The position numbers were made by a program, and so were the translations under genes. Shown in pieces: positions 15,659-22,836 of a DNA stretch of 23,273 bases (within the stretch, counting starts at the first letter, position 1; every line of letters starts with the position of its first letter). The notes under the pieces were generated by a model that searched no databases, was not told the DNA's origin, and was given only the letters and a program-made list of their open reading frames with translations. The stretch covers positions 1-23,273 of the forward strand of contig CAAEKP010000090.1 in assembly GCA_900756555.1 (NCBI GenBank), written 5' to 3'. The DNA comes from Peptococcaceae bacterium. GTDB taxonomy: Bacteria; Bacillota; Peptococcia; Peptococcales; Peptococcaceae.

Positions 15659-17074
15659 TTATTTTATTTTTGTCAGTTCAAACTTTTGCAGATACCGCAT
15701 CAGAATAGCGGCTGTTTCTGCGCGAGTTACTTCACCCTGCGGAGCAATATTGGCAGCGGTGCGACCGTTTAACAGACCTTCTGCTTTTGCCCAGGCTACA
15801 GAGCTTTCTGCCCAGCTGCTAATCTGCCCTTTATCGGCAAAGCCGTCCAGATTTGCTTTTTTGCCGGTATCATACTGTTTGTACTGACTGTAGCGCATCA
15901 GGATAGAGGCCAGCTGTTCACGGGTAATGGCATCGTTTGCTCCAAATTTGCCGTCACCGTAACCGCTGACTAAATTGTTACTGCTTGCCCACAGCACCGC
16001 ATTGGTAAACCAGTCGCGGTCGGTCACATCGGTAAAGGTATTGTGACCTGCTACTGCCGGTGCGCCCTCCAGCCGATACAGAATGGTCACCAGCATTGCT
16101 CTGCTTAATTCCGCCTCCGGCTCAAATGCTCCGTCTTTGCTGCCGTTCATCAAATCCTTACTGTAAACATACTGAATGGCTTCTTTCGCCCAGTGCTGTT
16201 CCTTTACATCCGCAAATGGAAGAGGATTGGTTAAGCGACCATATTCCCGTTCTGCTGCCAACAGTTGGTCATAATTTTTCACCAGCTTCTGCTCTTCCGC
16301 AGTCAGCTTGTCATAAGCCTCCCGCGCAGCCTGCAACAAATCGCCGCTGTTTTTATCAATATTGCCGACGCTGGCAATCAAATCAGCTACACCAGTGCCT
16401 GTAGTTGGCAATTCCGCAGGGATTTTATTATCTTCTGGTTTCGCAGCACTGCTGGAACTGCTGCTGGAGGAATCACTGCCTCCTTCCGGACGCACTGCAC
16501 CACCACCGGGAATTACATCAGCACCAAATTCACTGGTATACTGCCAACAAAGTTTGGTACCATCTTGCACATAATAGTCACTAGCTGCCATTGGCAGAAA
16601 TTCATTGTCATAGCTGCAATACCAACCAGAATATTGTGCTGTATCTCCTTCTTGTAAACCGGCCATAGCTTTGATATAAAATCCCCAGGTATAATCAATT
16701 TCATGGGCAATCTCCAAATAGTCTAACAAACGTACTGTGACATCGGCAGCTGTTTCGCCAACAGCAAATGGTACTTGCGTTTTTTCCAAAATCACACCTT
16801 TTTGTTCTTTTACTGCGGAATCCTCAAATCGTTTGGCGTAATCTTCTATGCTGATGGTCACATAACCAGCAATGTTATCTGGATTTACTCCAAATTCCCA
16901 ATTTAATTCGGAACCACTAGCCACAACTGGTACACTGGCATCTTCATTCCATAACAAAACCTGTTGTGCTGTCAATTCAGTTGCATCCTCTGTTCCTGCC
17001 ATTGCTGTGGCTGGCACCAATGTAAACAGCATAGCCACCAATAACAGCACTGCGATTAATTTTTTCTTTTGCAT
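15659..17074 (-). CDS. SLH-anchored surface protein with DUF4430 domain
   Basis: A 471-residue secreted protein, first gene behind the cobalamin riboswitch. A signal peptide (about 1-26, ending ATAMA) is followed by a DUF4430 domain (about 70-187). Its signs are VTVRLLDYLEIAHEI, YSGWYCSYDNEF, YYVQDGTKLCWQYT and FGADV. Next come a Ser-rich linker (about 195-215), a helical segment (about 228-280: LLQAAREAYDKLTAEEQKLV) and three SLH repeats (about 287-335, 347-395, 411-462). SLH domains bind cell-wall polymers, so the protein is displayed at the surface. I infer that it captures corrinoids outside the cell; the domains are seen, the ligand is not proven. The ATG at 17074 has AGGAGG 11 bases upstream; the longer frame to 17125 has no binding site. 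Confidence 0.9.
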   Translation of the reverse strand: MQKKKLIAVLLLVAMLFTLVPATAMAGTEDATELTAQQVLLWNEDASVPVVASGSELNWEFGVNPDNIAGYVTISIEDYAKRFEDSAVKEQKGVILEKTQVPFAVGETAADVTVRLLDYLEIAHEIDYTWGFYIKAMAGLQEGDTAQYSGWYCSYDNEFLPMAASDYYVQDGTKLCWQYTSEFGADVIPGGGAVRPEGGSDSSSSSSSSAAKPEDNKIPAELPTTGTGVADLIASVGNIDKNSGDLLQAAREAYDKLTAEEQKLVKNYDQLLAAEREYGRLTNPLPFADVKEQHWAKEAIQYVYSKDLMNGSKDGAFEPEAELSRAMLVTILYRLEGAPAVAGHNTFTDVTDRDWFTNAVLWASSNNLVSGYGDGKFGANDAITREQLASILMRYSQYKQYDTGKKANLDGFADKGQISSWAESSVAWAKAEGLLNGRTAANIAPQGEVTRAETAAILMRYLQKFELTKIK

Positions 17075-17304
17075 TGTTCTTTCATCCTCCTGAGATATTG
17101 ATTCATCTATTACAACGCAAAACAATTACTGCTCGGTCTGTGCCCAGCATAAATCAGCTGTGCACCGCAATGTCTAAGCCGCAGCTTATCTGGTAAAAGC
17201 TTTCTTCACTTCGTTCAAAATGAGAAAAACGGTTTTCCCGCAGCGCATTTGTATAGAACGTTATGCTCTGCCCGCGCCAGTTCAACCCTTCTGGCTGCAA
17301 AAAC
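17075..17304 (-). other. Untranslated leader between riboswitch terminator and first gene
   Basis: About 230 bases separate the terminator from the SLH protein gene. I see no second aptamer. A 20-codon ORF (17186-17248) lacks a ribosome binding site. A small hairpin with arms AGCTT and AAGCT (about 17182-17200) is possible. AGGAGG lies 11 bases before the gene start. Confidence 0.4.
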
Positions 17305-17358
17305 AAAAACGGGCACGCCAGCTTTTTTATTCATCAAAAAAGCTGACGCACCCGTTTT
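17305..17358 (-). terminator. Intrinsic terminator following the cobalamin riboswitch
   Basis: The arms 17305-17328 and 17336-17358 pair over more than 20 bases, with two G-U pairs in the minus-strand RNA, around a seven-base loop. On the minus strand the GC-rich stem base is followed by UUUUUGUUUUU. It lies 36 bases beyond the riboswitch and about 230 bases before the first operon gene. It is the likely point of B12-dependent premature termination. Confidence 0.85.
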
Positions 17359-17393
17359 TTTGTACGCCAAATAGAATTCTCATCCGTTTACCA

Positions 17394-17613
17394 GAGAAGT
17401 GTACGTCTTCTGACTTGCGTTAGGAGCAGCATTGCTCTGCGGATTTTCCTTACCTTCCCATGACCTTGTCACAGTGGCGGCCTTTCGGCTCACACCTTTC
17501 CGTGCTTCAGGAAATCCTCACGCCTACAGCGTCGGTGAACGCGGGGCTTATAACCCCATTCCTTTTACATCGCGCCTGACCCCAGGCCGTTACGGCTGCG
17601 ATGACCACCTCTC
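17394..17613 (-). ncRNA. Cobalamin riboswitch
   Basis: The minus strand shows conserved cobalamin riboswitch elements in order. They are AAAAGGAA near the 5' part, the core GCCGCCACTGTGA (about 17469-17481), TGGGAAGG, and a B12-box-like AAGTCAGAAGACGTAC (17401-17416, against consensus AGYCAGGAGACCTGCC). The ends pair: GAGAGGUG (17606-17613) with CACUUCUC (17394-17401), eight pairs with one G-U, forming P1. This aptamer family binds adenosyl- or methylcobalamin and shuts off expression when the vitamin is plentiful. The B12 box departs at its end from the consensus and the 5' half is atypical. The 3' strand of P1 can instead pair with GAGAA at 17377-17381, a possible switch. It controls the operon from the SLH protein to the ECF fusion. 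Confidence 0.9.
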
Positions 17614-17629
17614 ATTTATTTTGCTCTCT

Positions 17630-17659
17630 ATTGTAACACACAATACCACGCAATGGTAT
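17630..17659 (-). promoter_or_regulatory. Probable promoter of the B12 operon with overlapping inverted repeat
   Basis: A minus-strand extended -10, TGTTACAAT (TACAAT at 17630-17635), would start transcription near 17623, ten bases before the P1 stem of the riboswitch. That is the expected place. No good -35 is present at 17 bases. The region carries an inverted repeat ATACCA-CGCAA-TGGTAT (17643-17659), which could be a regulator site or chance. Confidence 0.45.
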
Positions 17660-17697
17660 GCAATATTGGACAATATAAAAAATTTTAGTGCAGCAAA

Positions 17698-17735
17698 AAG
17701 CTGCTGCGCTGATTTTCAAATCAGCACAACAGCTT
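17698..17735 (-). terminator. Terminator of the stalk/PepSY protein gene
   Basis: Two 18-base arms (17698-17715 and 17718-17735) pair fully with two G-U pairs around a two-base gap, followed on the minus strand by a UUUUU-containing run. It lies 12 bases after the stop of the gene that ends at 17748 and insulates it from the B12 operon promoter. Confidence 0.88.
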
Positions 17736-17747
17736 ATCTTTGCAAAA

Positions 17748-18860
17748 TTAATCTTCTCTTTCTTTTTCACGCTCTAAAATTTTTCCTGTTTTCGCGTCAA
17801 GTTTGTATTCATATTCCATATTGTTGTTTTCAAACTCTACTTCATAATAATTTCCATTCTTAGCTGTTTCATAGTCAACAGAAAGTTCGGAAACGTCTTT
17901 CTCCTTCACACCAGCATCTTTTAACGCAATCTGAATCGCTTTTTTAGTGCCAATGTCATTTTTAGCAACAGGGCGTTCCCAATTATCAAGCTTGTCATCA
18001 AAATCTAACACATCGCCGGTTTTCGCGTCTACTACTACCTCGTAAGCCGCATCCTCTGTATAGAACTGCACCACATACACCCAGTAACCTTTTGAATCAT
18101 CATAGCTCCGTTTGGTGCGCTGGAATGTTACGTCATTCATCTTCAGAGCGTCGCTGTTGAAATACCTGTCAAAACGCAGATTCACTTCTTCCAGCGCAAT
18201 CTGTCTGGCCGGGCCCACGCCGATGTAACCCTGTTGCTGCTCAGCCTTGTCGGATTCAGGCGCAACTGTATTGAAGCTGTCGGCATCGGTCACGGTGTAA
18301 TCTTCATCATCCACAACGTAATCGCGATCCAGAATTACCGTTTTACTGTCCGCATCCCACACTACTGTGCTGTCCATCAGTTCACCGATAGAGCGCAACG
18401 GCAAGTATGTGCTTCCCTTATATAAAATCGGATAAAGGCGGTCGCCATCCTTGGTGTAAAAACGTCTTTCTTTGCCATCTACAACAATGGTAAAGTCAGG
18501 CCGCTCCTGCACATAGATGGCTCTGCTGCCAATGTCTGCGTTCTCCCGATTGGAGGATGTGCTTTTTCTGGTGCCACCAATGCTGATGGTTTTGTCGTCC
18601 TCATCCCAGTTCACATTTTTGCCCATCAGTTCGCCGATAGAGCGCAGTGGCAGATAGGTTCTGCCTTCATACAGAATTGGATACACAGCATCCCCGCTGG
18701 AGGTTTTAAAGTTTTGCTCTCTGCCATCCATGGTAATGGAAAAATCAGGCCGCAGCTGCGCTTTTTCTTCATCATAGCGCCCATCGTCCGCAGCAAAAGC
18801 GGGCATTACTAAAGTTGCTGCCAGCACAGCAGTACTTAACACTACAAGTTGTTTTTTCAT
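17748..18860 (-). CDS. Secreted protein with two copper-amine-oxidase-like stalk domains and two PepSY domains
   Basis: A 370-residue exported protein. The signal peptide (about 1-23) ends in PAFA. Two copies of a stalk domain (about 36-95 and 118-178) share the nearly identical core YLPLRSIGELM, preceded by YPILYEG or YPILYKG. These modules resemble the N-terminal domain of copper amine oxidases and are frequent in secreted Firmicutes proteins; they carry no copper site. Two PepSY domains follow (about 215-288, VVVDAKTGDVLDFD; 302-365, YKLDAKTGKILERE). PepSY domains often restrain peptidases or bind cell-surface partners. The role is unknown. The very acidic composition and lack of a membrane anchor suggest a wall-space protein. 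The ATG at 18860 has AAAGGGG about nine bases upstream; it is a single-gene unit. Confidence 0.85.
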   Translation of the reverse strand: MKKQLVVLSTAVLAATLVMPAFAADDGRYDEEKAQLRPDFSITMDGREQNFKTSSGDAVYPILYEGRTYLPLRSIGELMGKNVNWDEDDKTISIGGTRKSTSSNRENADIGSRAIYVQERPDFTIVVDGKERRFYTKDGDRLYPILYKGSTYLPLRSIGELMDSTVVWDADSKTVILDRDYVVDDEDYTVTDADSFNTVAPESDKAEQQQGYIGVGPARQIALEEVNLRFDRYFNSDALKMNDVTFQRTKRSYDDSKGYWVYVVQFYTEDAAYEVVVDAKTGDVLDFDDKLDNWERPVAKNDIGTKKAIQIALKDAGVKEKDVSELSVDYETAKNGNYYEVEFENNNMEYEYKLDAKTGKILEREKERED

Positions 18861-18921
18861 AAACCATTCCCCTTTCTGTCCTCCGTACTCTTTCCTTACA
18901 TTGCCAATTCACTACAAGTTC

Positions 18922-18951
18922 ATTATAACACACTGTACCGATACCTGTCAC
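18922..18951 (-). promoter_or_regulatory. Promoter of the stalk/PepSY protein gene
   Basis: Minus-strand GTGACA (18946-18951) and TATAAT (18922-18927) are separated by 18 bases, and the -10 is extended by TGT. Five of six and six of six positions match the sigma-A consensus. The leader is about 55 bases. Confidence 0.75.
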
Positions 18952-18977
18952 TTGTTTTACAGCAAACAAACATTATT

Positions 18978-21269
18978 TTACCACTGATTCAGATAATTCC
19001 GAATCCCCTGATAAATCCCGTTGGCTAACTGCTGCCGATAATCGTCGCTGGCCAGCAGTTTTTCTTCCTCAGCGTTGCTCAAGAACCCGGTTTCCACTAA
19101 AATGCACGGGCGGTCATTTTCCCGCAGCACAGCAAGGTTTGATGTTTTTATCGACGCCGAAGTGCCTGTAACATCTTGCAAAGCACTGCTAACCTCACTG
19201 GCCAGTTCTTTGCGGATATAGCTCTGCCCATACAGATTGGCGTTGCTCGATGGCGCGTAGTAGTAAACCTGAATGCCCTTGGCTGTAGTATTGGTGGCAG
19301 AATTGCCGTGAATGCTCACAAAGATGTCTGCCTCTGCTTTATTTGCCATCGCCGGGCGATCATTCAGTCCCACGCGAACATCACTGTCGCGGGTCATAAT
19401 AACTTCGGCACCCTGCGCTTCCAGCAAATCCCGCAGCTTCTGACCCACAGTCAGCCCAACATCAGCGTCCGTCACGCCCAGCACTTTGCCGATAGCACCC
19501 GGATCACTGCCGCCATGACCAGGGTCAATGACAATCGTTTTGCCTGCCAGCCCGGACTGTTGACGGTAAACAGTAATCACCAGATTATCACCATTTTCTT
19601 TTATGGTACAGTAAGCGCCCTTCTGTAAATCCAGCGTTGCTTTCAGCGTGCCAGCGCCTGCGTCCTGCACCTGTAAATGATGCAATGGACCGTTACTGTA
19701 ACTTTCATTGATGCTGTCATTGGTATTCAGATAATTATTTTGCAATGACACCACCAATTCGGTGGCATTGACTTTGCTGACACTGTAGCCATTTCCTTTG
19801 CCATGCTTGAACGTTACAATAGTTTTGCTGTCCTGCTGCTGTACACCCTCTAAGGTTAAACGGCTCTGCGGAATAACGGTGCTGGTGCTGTCGGTTCTGT
19901 CCGCCAGCCAGCTGGCAATCCACACTTTGTCACCGCTGACATCCTTCACCTGATACCACTGCTTGCCGTCCACTGTTTTCAGGGATAGTACAGTAAACAC
20001 CATGCCTTTGTTGGCAGTGCCTGCGGTGGCAGAGCTGGTGCCCGGTTCTTTGCGCAGGTTCACGCCATTGGCATTTACCATCACCTGCTTGCCCACTATG
20101 TCATAATTTTCAGTGGCAGTATTATTATTGCCGTCATTATTGCTCTGATTATTATCGCTGCTGCTGATATTGCCGCCGCTCTGGGTCAGCCATCCGGCAA
20201 TCCACGCTTTTACGCCGCTCTGCGTTTTCACCTGATACCAGGCTTCGCCGTTGACCGTTTTAGCTGCCAACACGTTATACACATCACCTTTTTTTGCCTG
20301 TCCCACCACAGCACTGCTGGTACTGGTGTTGGAGCGCAGATTAACCACACTCCCTGTGACAGTGATGTTTTTCCCTACCATGGCGTCCGCTTTATCGGTG
20401 CTCGCACTGATATTGCCATTGCTGCTGGTGTCAACGGAGCTATTAGTATTGCTGTTATTACTATTGCTGTTTGCCGCATCGCTGCTTTTTACTGTCAACC
20501 ATCCGGCAATCCATGATTTGCTGCTGCCGTCTGTTTTCATAACCTGATACCATTCCTTGCCGTTGACTGTCTTGGTGCCCAGCACAATCAGCTCTGTACC
20601 TTTCTGCACCATACCCACGGCGGCACTGTTAGTGCCTGCATCCGCCCGCAAATTTACATCACTGGCGTTCACTTTCACCTTCTGCCCTACAATGTCACCT
20701 TTAGTATTGATAGTGCTATCACCGCTGCCAGATGCCGTTGCTTTTGGCGTAATCACCAGACCGTTCTTCTGGTCAAAACTGTACTCCCAGACAAATTCAT
20801 TTACAGCAAACCGCCAGGTCAGTGGAAAATAAGTTACATCACGAAACACCAGCAGCGGATATTGCTCTGAGCTGTTCGTGATAGCCTTCTTGTTTACGGT
20901 AATTTTGCCACTGGCAGTCACCGCTGGGTAGCTGCTTTTGTTAGCAGTATTGACCTTGTAAGGTGCATAGGCATTCCTGGCTTCTGCCTGACTTTGCACG
21001 GTGTCTGCTTTGTTGATGACCAAACCGCCCTGTTGGGTCCAGTTGGATTCCAAACCCAATAACCGCGTGTCGGCCCAGGTCATCGGTACATATGTAATAT
21101 CTTTATAAACCAGCATAGGATATTGACTTTTGCTCTGTTCCATGGTCACGCCATTCAGCGTAACCGGAAAGGTGGGCAAGGTAACTGTCACATCGGCAGC
21201 CATCGCCGGAGCCGTAAACAGTCCCATTGCCAACAATGTGGTACACACCACGCTTGCTGCTTTTTTCAT
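18978..21269 (-). CDS. Secreted N-acetylmuramoyl-L-alanine amidase with stalk, SH3 and AMIN-like domains
   Basis: A 763-residue cell-wall hydrolase that should cleave the bond between muramic acid and the stem peptide. Signal peptide about 1-24 (APAMA). Two stalk-like modules (about 28-88, 118-175) are followed by three bacterial SH3 domains (about 192-260, 297-362, 390-455; each with NLR, WYQV and WIAxWL) joined by Asn/Ser-rich linkers. An AMIN-like beta domain (about 468-568) precedes the Amidase_3 catalytic domain (576-763). In the last, DPGHGG (His585), SIHGNS (His654) and VETGFLSN (Glu726) are kept. The second zinc ligand, normally Glu in EKDVNL, is Asp601 in DADVGL. The ATG at 21269 has AAGGA about nine bases upstream. 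It is probably a single-gene unit; no clear terminator follows. Confidence 0.93.
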   Translation of the reverse strand: MKKAASVVCTTLLAMGLFTAPAMAADVTVTLPTFPVTLNGVTMEQSKSQYPMLVYKDITYVPMTWADTRLLGLESNWTQQGGLVINKADTVQSQAEARNAYAPYKVNTANKSSYPAVTASGKITVNKKAITNSSEQYPLLVFRDVTYFPLTWRFAVNEFVWEYSFDQKNGLVITPKATASGSGDSTINTKGDIVGQKVKVNASDVNLRADAGTNSAAVGMVQKGTELIVLGTKTVNGKEWYQVMKTDGSSKSWIAGWLTVKSSDAANSNSNNSNTNSSVDTSSNGNISASTDKADAMVGKNITVTGSVVNLRSNTSTSSAVVGQAKKGDVYNVLAAKTVNGEAWYQVKTQSGVKAWIAGWLTQSGGNISSSDNNQSNNDGNNNTATENYDIVGKQVMVNANGVNLRKEPGTSSATAGTANKGMVFTVLSLKTVDGKQWYQVKDVSGDKVWIASWLADRTDSTSTVIPQSRLTLEGVQQQDSKTIVTFKHGKGNGYSVSKVNATELVVSLQNNYLNTNDSINESYSNGPLHHLQVQDAGAGTLKATLDLQKGAYCTIKENGDNLVITVYRQQSGLAGKTIVIDPGHGGSDPGAIGKVLGVTDADVGLTVGQKLRDLLEAQGAEVIMTRDSDVRVGLNDRPAMANKAEADIFVSIHGNSATNTTAKGIQVYYYAPSSNANLYGQSYIRKELASEVSSALQDVTGTSASIKTSNLAVLRENDRPCILVETGFLSNAEEEKLLASDDYRQQLANGIYQGIRNYLNQW

Positions 21270-21317
21270 AATAAATTCCTTCTTTCTTTGTCTATACAAC
21301 TTCTGCATTACTCTGTT

Positions 21318-21346
21318 ATTATACTGGAAAATTCTCCATCTGCAAA
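21318..21346 (-). promoter_or_regulatory. Promoter of the amidase gene
   Basis: Minus-strand TATAAT (21318-21323) with TTTGCA (21341-21346) 17 bases upstream, or TTGCAG 16 bases upstream. An inverted repeat CGGTAA-TCT-TTACCG (21348-21362) lies directly upstream of the -35. Confidence 0.55.
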
Positions 21347-21499
21347 CCGGTAATCTTTACCGTTTGTTATATAGACGACAAAAACGGACAGACAGTTGCA
21401 TCAGAATATCTTATATTTCAGGTGCTACAAATCATTTCTCCAACAGGTGGCGCTTTGTTTCCCGCCTTCCGCGCTCGACGTACTTAAGCCATAATAGCA

Positions 21500-21542
21500 A
21501 AGAAAGCCCCGGCTTCAGTGTAATTGAAACAGAGGCTTTCTT
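21500..21542 (-). terminator. Terminator of the aminotransferase gene
   Basis: AAGAAAGCC (21500-21508) pairs with GGCTTTCTT (21534-21542), with further imperfect pairs inside. Both flanks allow short U runs. It lies about 60 bases after the aminotransferase stop. Between it and the amidase promoter (21363-21499) I see no gene. Confidence 0.75.
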
Positions 21543-21604
21543 ATATGGGTAATATTTATCTAAACGTTCCCGCGTTTTTCTGATGGCGGATTGTCCACGT
21601 CAGA

Positions 21605-22789
21605 TTACATATTTTCTTTGATAACTTCTGCTAACGCGTTTACACCTTTTACGATGTTTTCTTCTGTGGCATTGGAGAAGTTGATACGCATAGCATTATG
21701 TGGCTCGCCAGTAGCATAGAAGGAATCACCGGCAACATAGGCTACTTTCTTTTCAATGGCTTTCATAAACAAATCATTGGTACTCATGTGCATTGGCAGT
21801 TCCAGCCACAGGAACAGGCCGCCTTCCGGGTGGGTCCATACTACACCTTCCGGCATGGTTTCTTCTAAGGTTTTCAGCATTAAATCCCGTTTGCGGGCAT
21901 ATTCCATATTAATCTGCTTCAGATGATCCGGCATCAGACCGCGGCGCAGATATTCCGCAATCACCATCTGCGAAAAGATGGATACGTGCAGGTCACAGCT
22001 TTGTTTGCCGATAATCATTTTTGACAAAATTGGCTCAGCTGCAATGGAGTACCCTACCCGGAATCCCGGCGCTACTGTTTTGGAGAAACTGCCAAAGTAC
22101 AGTACCTGACCAGTGGTGTCCATAGATTTCATGGATGGATATTGTTTTTCAGTATATTTCAAATCTTCATAAGGCGCGTCTTCAATCAGCACAACGTTAT
22201 ATTTCTGAATAACCTGCATAATTTCTTTGCGGCGCTGGGTTGGCATGGTGCGACCGCTTGGGTTCTGGAAGCTTGGAATCATATAAACCAGCTTCACACG
22301 CTCCTCTGTCTGCAAAATTTTATCTAATTCAGCAGGAATCACGCCATCGGCATCTACTGGCGCAGCGATAAATTCCGCCTCATACATACGGAACGCTTGC
22401 AGCGCAGCCAGATAGGTTGGGCTTTCCACCACAATCTTATCGCCTTTATTGATAAAGGTTTTGGCAATCAAATCTAACCCCTGCTGCGAACCAGCAGTGA
22501 TTAAAATATCATCAACGGAAGTGTTAACGCCTTTCGTTGCCATAAATTTAACAATTTCTTCCCGCAGAGGCCGATACCCTTCGGTTTCGCCGTACTGCAA
22601 AGCAGAAGCTGTCATGTTTTTGGTAATACCATCAATAATATCTTTTAAATCCTCCATCGGAAACGAATTGGCCGATGGCAGACCGCCGCCAAAAGAAATC
22701 ATGTCTGGCTGCTGAGTCAGTTTTAAAATTTCACGAACAGCACTGCCCGAAACATGTGCCATTCTGTCTGCATAAGATGGGATACCCAT
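21605..22789 (-). CDS. PLP-dependent aminotransferase (LysN/2-aminoadipate aminotransferase-like, class I/II)
   Basis: A 394-residue fold-type I aminotransferase that transfers an amino group between an amino acid and a 2-oxo acid in the cytoplasm. Visible motifs are ISFGGGLP near the start, GSQQGLDL (phosphate binding), PSFQNPSG with the conserved Asn, IEDAPYEDL with the Asp and Tyr that hold the cofactor, SFSKTVAPGFRVGY with the Schiff-base Lys237, and NAMRINFSN with the substrate carboxylate Arg. The sequence best fits the COG1167 group without the MocR helix-turn-helix. That group includes 2-aminoadipate and aromatic/branched-chain aminotransferases, so the substrate cannot be told. A GTG at 22798 lies inside the binding site AAGGTG, so the ATG at 22789 is chosen. 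It follows the EAL gene by 47 bases. Confidence 0.92.
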   Translation of the reverse strand: MGIPSYADRMAHVSGSAVREILKLTQQPDMISFGGGLPSANSFPMEDLKDIIDGITKNMTASALQYGETEGYRPLREEIVKFMATKGVNTSVDDILITAGSQQGLDLIAKTFINKGDKIVVESPTYLAALQAFRMYEAEFIAAPVDADGVIPAELDKILQTEERVKLVYMIPSFQNPSGRTMPTQRRKEIMQVIQKYNVVLIEDAPYEDLKYTEKQYPSMKSMDTTGQVLYFGSFSKTVAPGFRVGYSIAAEPILSKMIIGKQSCDLHVSIFSQMVIAEYLRRGLMPDHLKQINMEYARKRDLMLKTLEETMPEGVVWTHPEGGLFLWLELPMHMSTNDLFMKAIEKKVAYVAGDSFYATGEPHNAMRINFSNATEENIVKGVNALAEVIKENM

Positions 22790-22806
22790 AATTTTCACCT
22801 TCCAGA

Positions 22807-22835
22807 GTTATATAATAGTTTGTAAAGCTTTTCAA
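22807..22835 (-). promoter_or_regulatory. Weak candidate promoter before the aminotransferase gene
   Basis: Minus-strand TTGAAA (22830-22835) and TATAAC (22807-22812) are separated by 17 bases. The start point would fall close to the ribosome binding site, giving a very short leader. The aminotransferase may instead be read from the EAL gene's transcript. Confidence 0.3.
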
Positions 22836-22836
22836 C

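Noticed and set aside
17186..17248. 20-codon ORF in the leader before the SLH protein gene
   Set aside because: No ribosome binding site in front of its ATG and no sign of a leader-peptide pattern.
21363..21499. Possible small RNA between amidase and aminotransferase genes
   Set aside because: Some short complementary segments exist, but no recognised RNA family, promoter-terminator pair or strong fold could be supported.
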